This document shows positions 1-6,518 of a stretch of 29,384 bases of DNA, in pieces. This DNA comes from CAZHGD01 sp964531735 (GTDB taxonomy: Bacteria > Armatimonadota > UBA10988): assembly GCA_964531735.1 (NCBI GenBank), contig CAZHGD010000090.1, positions 1 through 29,384 of the forward strand. Reading direction: 5' to 3'. The translations under genes were made by a program, and so were the position numbers. Position 1 is the stretch's first letter; every line of letters begins with the position of its first letter. The notes beneath the pieces were generated by a model. It made no database searches, was not told the DNA's origin, and worked only from the letters and a program-made list of their open reading frames with translations.

Positions 1-2
1 CG

Positions 3-413
3 CCGGTGCCGCCGCCGGCGCCGGCGCCACGCTGGAGCGTAGCGGCCTCGACGGCCGCCGGGGCGGGGCTGGCGTTCGATGCCGACAGTGACACCTGCTG
101 GACCAGCGCGCCGGGGCAGCACCGGCCGTGGTGGCGGATCGACTTCGCCGATGGCCCGGTGACCACCGACCGCGTGCGACTGAAGCTGGGCCGGCAGCCG
201 TCGGCCACCTGCCGCCTCGAGGTCAGCGATGACGGGCACCTCTGGCGCCCGGTTTCGGCGCCGGTGGTCTCGGGCGACTGGGCGACGCTCACCGTCGGCT
301 TGACCAGCCGCGTGTCGAGCGCACAATGGCGAGTGGTGTTCGAGAACCGGAACGGTGGTTCGGTGGCTCTATATGAGATCGAGATCGGCGGCCGCTCGGC
401 GCGCGAGCGGTGA
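3..413 (+). CDS. Discoidin (F5/8 type C)-like domain protein, C-terminal fragment
   Basis: The reading frame is open from the left window edge, so this is the 3' end of a longer gene; the first GTG at 6 is not a convincing start because it has no ribosome binding site and a Pro/Ala-rich linker is already running. The roughly 120 residues that follow look like an F5/8 type C (discoidin) beta-sandwich: a DADSDTCW segment, then WWRIDF, then an LEVSDDG strand, ending in a VALYEIEIGG strand. Such domains normally bind carbohydrate or other surface ligands and sit at the C-terminus of secreted hydrolases or wall proteins. The catalytic or main part lies outside the window. The TGA at 411-413 is followed after 32 bases by the first M16 gene, so the two may share a transcript. 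The domain call is moderately secure; the identity of the whole protein is unknown. Confidence 0.6.
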   Translation, partial: PVPPPAPAPRWSVAASTAAGAGLAFDADSDTCWTSAPGQHRPWWRIDFADGPVTTDRVRLKLGRQPSATCRLEVSDDGHLWRPVSAPVVSGDWATLTVGLTSRVSSAQWRVVFENRNGGSVALYEIEIGGRSARER

Positions 414-445
414 CGGCCTGTGACACGCGCGAGGCCGGAGGGCGC

Positions 446-1687
446 ATGAGCAACTTCTCTGAGCGACGATTGGACAATGGCCTGACGCTGCTGGTGGAGA
501 CCCTGGACCGACCGGCGGCCGCGAGCCATCTGCTGATTCCCGGTGGCACGGCGCTGGATCCGACCGGTGGCGAAGGCGCCGGCGCGGTCCTCGCGCTGCT
601 GCTGCTGCGCGGCGCCGGCGGCCGCAACGCGCGCGAGTTGGCCGAGGCGTTCGACGCGCTCGGCTATCGCAAGGGCGTCGGCGCGAACCAGGGCTCGCTG
701 CTCGGCACGCTGACCGGCCTGGCCTCGGAGTGGCCGGCGGCGATGGAACTGCTGGCCGACGTGTTGCGCCGGCCCTGGCTGCCGGCCGACGAGCTGGAGC
801 CTTGTCGGCAGCTCGCTTTGCAGACCGTCATCGGACTCGACGACGACCCGGGCCACAAGCTGCTGATCGAGCTGCTGCGCCGCTACTTCCCCGGCCCATT
901 CGGGCGCTGTCGGCTGGGTACGGTGGCCGGCTTGCAGTCGCTGGGTGCCGACGACGTGAAGGCGCACTGGACGCGCTGCTGCGCGCCGTCCGGCGCGGTT
1001 CTGGCGGTCTCGGGCGGCGTGCCCGCCGATGAGGTGATCGCCAAGGTCGAGGCCCTGTTCGGTGACTGGGCGGGCGCGCCGGCGCCCGCGCCGGAGCCCG
1101 ACAACAGCGGTCGGCCGGCCTACGAGCATGTGCTGCAGACGGCCGAGCAGGTCCACCTGGGTCTGGCCTGGCCGGATGTGCGGCCGGACGATCCCGCGCG
1201 CTACCACGCGCTGATGGTGGCCATGGTGCTCAGCGGCGGCATGGGTGCGCGCTTGTTCACCGAAGTGCGCGAAAAGCGCGGCCTGTGCTACTCGGTACAC
1301 GCGAGGACGAACGCCTGGCCCGGTCACGGGTTCATGATTGCCAGCGCCGGCACGACCACCGAGCGCAGCAGCGAGACCTTGGAGGTCATGGCCGAGGTGC
1401 TGCGCGGCCTGCCGGGCACCGTCACCGCCGACGAGGTGGAGCGTGGCCGGGTGCGGCTGCTCAGCTCACTGATCATGGGTGACGAGAGCACCTCGGGTCG
1501 GGCCGCGCGGCTGGCCAACGACTGGTACCTGCTCGGCCGGGTGCGTCCGTTCGACGAGGTCCGCGCCGGGATCGAGGCGGTCACCGCTGACAGCCTCAAC
1601 GCCCATCTGGAGGCGCACCCGCCGCGCGACTTCACGGTGGTGACGCTGGGCACGCAGTTCAACTGGCCGGCGGGCTTGACGCTGTAG
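446..1687 (+). CDS. M16 family peptidase-like subunit without zinc site (R/Y-type partner)
   Basis: This 413-residue protein has the two-lobed M16B fold pattern: an RLDNGLTLLVE opening strand, a first homologous domain, and a second domain with the GxGARLF-EVREKRGLCYS block at about residues 265-285. Where an active M16 enzyme has HxxEH it has a GGEGAGAVLALLLLRG segment, so it cannot bind catalytic zinc. It keeps the Arg275/Tyr282 pair that in this family contacts substrate across the dimer. The next gene shows the opposite pattern, so the two probably form an obligate heterodimeric metallopeptidase. The ATG at 446 is chosen over an in-frame GTG at 410 because a GGAGG lies just upstream and the homology begins there. 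No signal peptide is visible, so the protein is probably cytoplasmic. It could instead be a purely structural paralogue. Confidence 0.85.
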   Translation: MSNFSERRLDNGLTLLVETLDRPAAASHLLIPGGTALDPTGGEGAGAVLALLLLRGAGGRNARELAEAFDALGYRKGVGANQGSLLGTLTGLASEWPAAMELLADVLRRPWLPADELEPCRQLALQTVIGLDDDPGHKLLIELLRRYFPGPFGRCRLGTVAGLQSLGADDVKAHWTRCCAPSGAVLAVSGGVPADEVIAKVEALFGDWAGAPAPAPEPDNSGRPAYEHVLQTAEQVHLGLAWPDVRPDDPARYHALMVAMVLSGGMGARLFTEVREKRGLCYSVHARTNAWPGHGFMIASAGTTTERSSETLEVMAEVLRGLPGTVTADEVERGRVRLLSSLIMGDESTSGRAARLANDWYLLGRVRPFDEVRAGIEAVTADSLNAHLEAHPPRDFTVVTLGTQFNWPAGLTL

Positions 1688-1695
1688 GAGCGACG

Positions 1696-2925
1696 ATGCG
1701 CTACGATCATCTGCGGCTGGACAACGGCCTGGAGCTGGTGGGTGAGTACAGCCCCGACGCTCTGAGCATGGCCGGCGGTTTCTTCTGTCGCACCGGCTCG
1801 CGCGACGAGACGCTCGCGGAGAGCGGCGTCAGCCACTTCCTTGAGCACATGATGTTCAAGGGCACCGAGACGCTCGACTACGACGCGATCAACAAGACCT
1901 TCGACCGCCTCGGCGCCCAGTACAACGCGTTCACCTCCGAGGAGAACACGGTCTACTACGGCCAGGTGTTGCCTGAGTTCCAGGGCGAGTTGCTGGCGCT
2001 GCTGGCGCAGATGATGCGACCGGCCTTGCGCGGCGGCGACTTCGACATGGAGAAGAAGGTCATCCTCGAAGAGATCGCGATGTACGACGATCGGCCGCTG
2101 TGGGTGGCTCATGACCACTGCCGGCGGCGGCACTACGGCACGCACGCGCTGGGCAACAGCGTGCTCGGCACCGCGGCGACCATCGGCGATCTGCGCTGCG
2201 AGCAGATGCTCGACTACTTCGGGCGGCGCTACGCGGCCGACAACCTGACCTTCGCCATCGCGGGCCGGTACGACTGGGACGCCGCGGTGGCCACGGTCCG
2301 TCAGTTCGCCACCGACTGGCAGCCGAGCGGCGCCACCCGCCAGGTGGGCACGCCCGACTTCGGCCGCGGCGTCCAGACGATCCGCAACGACCGCTTCAAG
2401 CAGTGCAACATCTACCTGATGACGCCGGGTCTGGCGGCCCAGGATCCGGCGCGCAAGGTGGCCGCGGTCGCGGCCAGCGCGATCGGGGTGGGGCAGGCCT
2501 CGCGGCTGCACTGGGCGCTCGTCCATCCTGGTCTGGCCGAGGAGGCCGGGCTGGGCCACGACGAGGAAGACCAGGCCGGCTCGTACGCCGGTCTGATCGT
2601 CTGCGAGCCCGAACGCGCGCAGCAGTGCCTGGACATCTTCCGCGAGGAGCTGACCAAGGTGCAGTCGGAGGGCCTCACCGCCGACGAGGTCAAGCGCGCC
2701 GTGCGGCGCTGGCTGACCGGTGTCGTGCTCCAGTGCGAGAGCCCGCTGAGCCGGCTGGTGCAGGTGGGCTTCGACTGGGTCTACCGCGGCGAGGTGACGC
2801 CGCTGGAGGACCTGGTGGCCGAACTGGAGCAACTGTCGGCCGACGCCTGCAACGAGCTGCTGGCGCGCCGCCCGTTCGACCAACTGACCGCGGTGTGTGT
2901 CGGACCGGTGGACTCGTTGAGCTGA
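1696..2925 (+). CDS. M16 family zinc metallopeptidase, catalytic subunit
   Basis: This 409-residue protein is an M16B (pitrilysin/processing-peptidase clan) member. The inverted zinc motif HFLEH lies at His47, Glu50 and His51, with the third zinc ligand Glu expected at 125-126 in VILEEIAMYDD about 75 residues later. The first domain is canonical, including the MMFKGT and NAFTSEENT blocks. The second domain is degraded where the R/Y pair should be: around residues 265-285 the sequence runs SRLHWALVHPGLAEEAGLG instead of a REKxGLxY block. It therefore complements the upstream gene, which has R/Y but no zinc site. The gap is 8 bases with a GGAG before the ATG, so the genes are co-transcribed. 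The probable role is degradation of peptides in a closed chamber. There is no signal peptide. The family is certain; the substrate is unknown. Confidence 0.92.
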   Translation: MRYDHLRLDNGLELVGEYSPDALSMAGGFFCRTGSRDETLAESGVSHFLEHMMFKGTETLDYDAINKTFDRLGAQYNAFTSEENTVYYGQVLPEFQGELLALLAQMMRPALRGGDFDMEKKVILEEIAMYDDRPLWVAHDHCRRRHYGTHALGNSVLGTAATIGDLRCEQMLDYFGRRYAADNLTFAIAGRYDWDAAVATVRQFATDWQPSGATRQVGTPDFGRGVQTIRNDRFKQCNIYLMTPGLAAQDPARKVAAVAASAIGVGQASRLHWALVHPGLAEEAGLGHDEEDQAGSYAGLIVCEPERAQQCLDIFREELTKVQSEGLTADEVKRAVRRWLTGVVLQCESPLSRLVQVGFDWVYRGEVTPLEDLVAELEQLSADACNELLARRPFDQLTAVCVGPVDSLS

Positions 2926-2939
2926 GCTGGAGGGCAACG

Positions 2940-3986
2940 ATGGCGAAGTACCGCGTGGCGGTGATTGGGCTGGGGCGCATCTCGAGCACCATCGACGACG
3001 AGGTGACCGGGACCCATGCCTCGGTGATGCTGCCCTACTCGCACACGGCCTCGTACCGGGAGGTGCCCGAGGTGACCGTGGTGGCCGGCGCCGATGTGCT
3101 GCCGGAGAAGCGCGCGGCCTACACCGAGCGCTGGGGCGTGCCGGCGACCTACGCCGACTACCGCGACCTGCTGGCGCAGGAGCAGCCGGACATCGTCTCG
3201 GTCTGCACCCGCACCAGGGACCGTTGCGAGGCGGTGCTGGCTTGCGCCGAGGCCGGCGTCAAGGCCATCTTTGCCGAGAAGCCGTTGGCGGTCTCGCTGG
3301 CTGAGGCCGACCAGATGGTGGCGGCCTGCGAGGCTCGGCGGGTGGTCCTGGCCGTCGGCTGCACGCGGCGCTGGGATCCGTGGCATCAGCAGTCGCGCCG
3401 CCTGGTGGACGACGGCCTGCTGGGCCAGCGCCTGCACGTGACCGGCATGTTGCAGTGCGGGTTGAGCCACAACGGCAGCCACCTGATCGACATCGTGCGC
3501 TTCCACGCCGGCAACCCGGCGGCCTCGTATGTGTTCGGCGACATGGTCAGCGACGAGGCGGCGGCGAGCGATGACGATCTGAGCGGCAACGGCTACATCC
3601 ACTTCGCCAACGGCGTCATCGGCTGGATCCGAGCCACCAACTGCGGGGCGGTCGGCGTCGAGGTCGACGTGCTGTGTGCCGACGGCCGCATTCGCGGGCT
3701 CGGCAACGGCATCGACTGGGAGTACTGGCGCAAGGTCGACCAGGACCGCCTGAACGGCTTGGCGCTGCTGCCGTTCCCGCGGCCACAGCGGCTGGTGGCG
3801 GCGCCGGTCAACGCCATTCGCGACATCGTCGCCTGCATCGAGAATGGTAACTCGCCGCAGTGCTCGGGCCGCGATGGTCTCGCCGCGCTGGAGATCGCGA
3901 TTGCGCTCCGCGAGTCCCATCGTGCGCGCTCACGGATCGACCTGCCGCTGGCTGACCGCTCACTCAAGATGGTGCCGGCCGCCTGA
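2940..3986 (+). CDS. Gfo/Idh/MocA family NAD(P)-dependent oxidoreductase
   Basis: This 348-residue protein has an N-terminal Rossmann fold starting at YRVAVIGLGRIS (glycine-rich turn about residues 8-14), the EKP signature at 113-115, and a C-terminal alpha/beta domain with the expected catalytic His181 in SHNGSHLIDIVRF. The family oxidises or reduces sugars, inositols and related polyols with NAD(P). The particular substrate cannot be read from sequence. The ATG at 2940 has GGAGGG 5 bases upstream; the frame is open far upstream inside the M16 gene, but only from 2940 does it look like a family member. It is the last gene of a plus-strand run with the two M16 genes (14-base gap), and a strong hairpin follows 11 bases after its stop. 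A link between peptide and sugar breakdown is inferred from position only. Confidence 0.92.
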   Translation: MAKYRVAVIGLGRISSTIDDEVTGTHASVMLPYSHTASYREVPEVTVVAGADVLPEKRAAYTERWGVPATYADYRDLLAQEQPDIVSVCTRTRDRCEAVLACAEAGVKAIFAEKPLAVSLAEADQMVAACEARRVVLAVGCTRRWDPWHQQSRRLVDDGLLGQRLHVTGMLQCGLSHNGSHLIDIVRFHAGNPAASYVFGDMVSDEAAASDDDLSGNGYIHFANGVIGWIRATNCGAVGVEVDVLCADGRIRGLGNGIDWEYWRKVDQDRLNGLALLPFPRPQRLVAAPVNAIRDIVACIENGNSPQCSGRDGLAALEIAIALRESHRARSRIDLPLADRSLKMVPAA

Positions 3987-3997
3987 GCACGCCACCT

Positions 3998-4030
3998 GCC
4001 GGGCCGGCACGACTGTCGTACCGGCCCGGC
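3998..4030. terminator. Bidirectional terminator-like hairpin between convergent genes
   Basis: A perfect 10-bp inverted repeat (GCCGGGCCGG at 3998-4007, its complement at 4021-4030) continues after one mismatch for four more pairs around a three-base loop. It lies between the stop at 3986 (plus strand) and the stop at 4041 (minus strand) and could end transcripts from both sides. There is no U-tract, as is common in GC-rich genomes. Confidence 0.65.
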
Positions 4031-4032
4031 CC

Positions 4033-4049
4033 GTCGGCTACTAGCCGAC
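4033..4049. terminator. Small hairpin over the stop codon of the minus-strand gene
   Basis: GTCGGCT at 4033-4039 and AGCCGAC at 4043-4049 pair perfectly around a three-base loop. The hairpin covers the TAG stop of the minus-strand gene at 4041-4043. With the larger hairpin beside it, it may help end the minus-strand transcript, or it may be incidental. Confidence 0.35.
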
Positions 4050-5375
4050 GTCGATCTTCTGCCAGCCCGGAGGCGGCGTCTGACCCTTGGGAATGTACTG
4101 GACATTACCCTTGTCGTCGCGGTAGGGCTCGGTCCCGTTGGGCACGTCCAGCGGCTTGCCGGTGGCCGGGTCGGTGGCCGGCCGCGAGCCGCGGATGATG
4201 GCGTCCCAGTCGGCCGCCGCCTTCTCGAAGACCTTGGTCCGGTTGGTCAGCACGTCCTGCACCACCTGGCGCTGCGCGGCGATCCACTTCGGGTTGGACC
4301 TGAACGAGCCGTGGACGCCGTGCGCCAGGTCGGCCAGCTCGTCGAAGTTCTGCACCGGCGCCCAGATGCCCCACAGGTACCAGTACTCGGCGCCTGGCCC
4401 GTTCGGCATGGCATCGAAGGGCCGGTAGACGAAGCTGGCCACGAGGCGGACGCGGACCGGCACGCCGTTGACCTCGCCAAGGTAGTCGGCGACCGACTTG
4501 TCGCCGCGCACCGCCTGCACCGACGGGCCGCCGAGCAGCCGCGTCATGTCCACCAGGGCCTCCGCGGCCCGCGGCAGACCGGTGACCTGCTCCGGGCGCA
4601 GGTTCTTGATCTGCGGCACGGCGCCCTGCAAGGTGCGCAGCAGGAACGTGCCGTGGACGTCGCGCACCGAGGTGTAGGGGGTCATGGCCTGGCCGGGCGG
4701 CAGTTCGAAGCAACCGATGGCGCCATTCGGGCTGCTGGCCTGCCAGACCGCCCAGCCGGGGCAGGTCTGGTCGCGGTGGATGCGGCCTTGGTACCGCCAG
4801 TCGCCCGGCATCGTGACGGTGAACGCGTCCTCGGTGTTGTCACGAGCCACGCGCAACGTCGGGCGCTGAATCAGCTTGCAGGAGCCCAAGGCCACCTGGA
4901 CGTCGTCACGGTGCCGCTCCAGCACCGAGCGCAGGCCGACCGCGCTGATGGCATAGCCGACCGGCGGCGCTTCGCGGAAGAACCAGATCGCCAGCGTCGA
5001 GCCGCCTTCGGAAGGGGTCTCGGCGACCAGGCGAACCTCGCCCGGCCGACCCGTCCGGTCGACCTTGACCTGGGCGCCGGCCACGACCGCGCGGATGGCT
5101 TGCGCCAGCCCGTCGGCGTTGGCCTGGGCACTGCGCTCGCAGAGGAGGAACTGGTAGACGGGCGTCGACTGCGAGCCGTAGTTGGTGACGTTGACGCCCA
5201 TGAGCGTCAGGCCCGCCATGTTCGTGGTCATCTCGTAGTCGATCGGCAGCTCGATGGAGAAGCCAGCCACGCGGTTGACCAGCACGCGCCGCGAAGCCAT
5301 CTGCGCCGGTGCCGCCCCGGCCATCAGGGCCACCAGCAGCAGCGCACCGCCGAGCCGCCAACACGTCGATCGCAT
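4041..5375 (-). CDS. Secreted protein of unknown function
   Basis: This 444-residue protein begins with a clear Sec signal peptide: MRSTCWR, a hydrophobic core of about 13 residues, then AGAAPAQ with probable cleavage near residue 25. I do not recognise a named family in the mature part. It seems to hold two similar halves, each opening with a short beta-rich FSIELP or FTVTMPGDW type strand (about residues 38-50 and 186-200), a layout seen in proteins that describe themselves as 'user domain' or PsbP-like folds. Beyond that lie a Tyr/Trp-rich stretch (AEYWYLWGIWAP), a helical part, and a Pro/Gly-rich tail ending in PPPGWQKIDVG. No catalytic motif is visible. The ATG at 5375 has GGAG eight bases upstream. 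The gene stands alone between two hairpins, which suggests its own transcript. It acts outside the cytoplasmic membrane. Confidence 0.75.
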   Translation of the reverse strand: MRSTCWRLGGALLLVALMAGAAPAQMASRRVLVNRVAGFSIELPIDYEMTTNMAGLTLMGVNVTNYGSQSTPVYQFLLCERSAQANADGLAQAIRAVVAGAQVKVDRTGRPGEVRLVAETPSEGGSTLAIWFFREAPPVGYAISAVGLRSVLERHRDDVQVALGSCKLIQRPTLRVARDNTEDAFTVTMPGDWRYQGRIHRDQTCPGWAVWQASSPNGAIGCFELPPGQAMTPYTSVRDVHGTFLLRTLQGAVPQIKNLRPEQVTGLPRAAEALVDMTRLLGGPSVQAVRGDKSVADYLGEVNGVPVRVRLVASFVYRPFDAMPNGPGAEYWYLWGIWAPVQNFDELADLAHGVHGSFRSNPKWIAAQRQVVQDVLTNRTKVFEKAAADWDAIIRGSRPATDPATGKPLDVPNGTEPYRDDKGNVQYIPKGQTPPPGWQKIDVG

Positions 5376-5483
5376 CAGTCACTCCTCGCTGTCGGGCCGC
5401 TCCGCTCGCCGGCGGTCCAGCAGCGTTGGACGTGCCACCGGTCAGCGGGTTCCGGACCCGTCCCCGACCGCCTTAACGGCCAC

Positions 5484-5520
5484 GTCACACGCCGGCCGAC
5501 GGCGCGGACCGGCGTGTGAC
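5484..5520 (-). terminator. Terminator hairpin of the feo/isomerase unit
   Basis: GTCACACGCCGG at 5484-5495 and CCGGCGTGTGAC at 5509-5520 form a perfect 12-bp inverted repeat with a 13-base loop. It lies 9 bases past the minus-strand stop at 5530, where a terminator of that gene is expected. No U-tract follows. It also separates this unit from the secreted-protein gene downstream. Confidence 0.7.
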
Positions 5521-5529
5521 GGGACAGCG

Positions 5530-6327
5530 CTAGAGGACGAACTGGCTGATGTAGCGCTGGCTGAGCAGCAGCATCCTCGAGCGCAGTGGCTCGCGGCCCC
5601 ACAGCGGCCCGTGCGGCTCCATGGTCAGGTAGCCCTGGTAGTTCGCCTCGTAGAGGAACGCGAACACCTTGCCCCACTGGATGTCGCCCATCCCGGCGGC
5701 CGGCTGCGAGGCGAGGCCGCCATCGTGATAGAGGTGCTCTTTGATGTGAACATGGAACACCTTGTCACCATGGTGGCGCAGCAGCGCCAGGTAGTCCTGG
5801 CCGGCGTTGTTCACGTTGGCCGGGTCGAGCTTGATGCCGACGCCCGGCAGCTTCTCCCACAGCTTCTCGTAGCCGGTGACCGTGTCGAGCCAACTGCCGC
5901 CGTGGAAGCCGTACAGGGCCACCTTCAGCCCCTTCGCCGTGGCCTTGTCCAGGTACTTCGGCATGACCTTGGCGTACTCATCGACATTGGCTTCCAGGTT
6001 GCCGTCGGCGAACTTGCCGCCGCCGAGGATCAGCGTCGGTGCGGCCATGGTGGCCGCGAACTCGATCGCGCGGTCGAGCATCTCGTGGCAATTGGCGCGT
6101 TCGGCGGCGTCGGGCGAGATGTGGTTCCAGCCCCAGATGCCGAAGGTGGAGCACTCGACATCATGCCGGTCGAGCAGTTCCTTCATCTGCGCCACAGTCT
6201 CGGCGGTCAGCTTGGAGAACTCGCCCCAGTAGTTGAACTCCAGCCCGCGGAAGCCGTGCAGATTGGCGAAATGGAGGTCGTGGTGGAGGCCGTCGAGGTC
6301 GTTGTTGGCGATGAATCCGAGTTTCAT
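5530..6327 (-). CDS. Sugar phosphate isomerase/epimerase-like TIM-barrel protein
   Basis: This 265-residue protein has the size and pattern of the xylose-isomerase-like TIM barrel (AP endonuclease 2 superfamily). Repeated beta strands lead into LEFNYWGEF (about 29-37), APTLILGGG (96-104), IKLDPANV (165-172), VFHVHIKE (190-197) and LTMEPHG (234-240). Asp168, His194 and Glu237 fit metal-binding positions. The glutamate usual in the middle of the barrel is not obvious: KVALYGFHGG (135-144) has Tyr-Gly there, so the metal site may differ. The ATG at 6327 has GGAG upstream. It lies 13 bases after the small Cys-rich gene, on the same strand as feoAB, so it is probably read from the feo promoter. 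That pairing is unusual, and a role in iron metabolism should not be assumed. The substrate is unknown. Confidence 0.8.
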   Translation of the reverse strand: MKLGFIANNDLDGLHHDLHFANLHGFRGLEFNYWGEFSKLTAETVAQMKELLDRHDVECSTFGIWGWNHISPDAAERANCHEMLDRAIEFAATMAAPTLILGGGKFADGNLEANVDEYAKVMPKYLDKATAKGLKVALYGFHGGSWLDTVTGYEKLWEKLPGVGIKLDPANVNNAGQDYLALLRHHGDKVFHVHIKEHLYHDGGLASQPAAGMGDIQWGKVFAFLYEANYQGYLTMEPHGPLWGREPLRSRMLLLSQRYISQFVL

Positions 6328-6340
6328 GATCGCTCCGTGA

Positions 6341-6514
6341 TCAGGAGCGGTGGTTCGCCTTCGGAGCGGCCGTTCCTTTGGCCGCCGGGACCTCACAGCC
6401 GCCGCAGCCGCCGCACGCATCGGGGCCGGCGGCGGTGGACTGGCGCACGTAGCGGGCCAGGTAGAGCACGGCCAGGCCCACCAGCACCAACACGGCCGCG
6501 GTCTGCCAATCCAT
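6341..6514 (-). CDS. FeoB-associated small Cys-rich membrane protein
   Basis: This 57-residue protein has one N-terminal membrane helix (about residues 5-21, TAAVLVLVGLAVLYLA) followed by a short cytoplasmic tail with a CGGCGGC cluster (Cys34, Cys37, Cys40). This is the pattern of the FeoB-associated Cys-rich membrane protein family, which lies next to feoB in many bacteria and is thought to help Fe(II) uptake, perhaps by handling iron at the pore; its mechanism is not established. The ATG at 6514 has a G-rich GGGGG ribosome site and lies only 4 bases after the feoB stop, so translation is probably coupled. It is easily missed because a longer open frame with an upstream start overlaps feoB; the family pattern begins only at this ATG. 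Confidence 0.85.
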   Translation of the reverse strand: MDWQTAAVLVLVGLAVLYLARYVRQSTAAGPDACGGCGGCEVPAAKGTAAPKANHRS

Positions 6515-6518
6515 GGGT

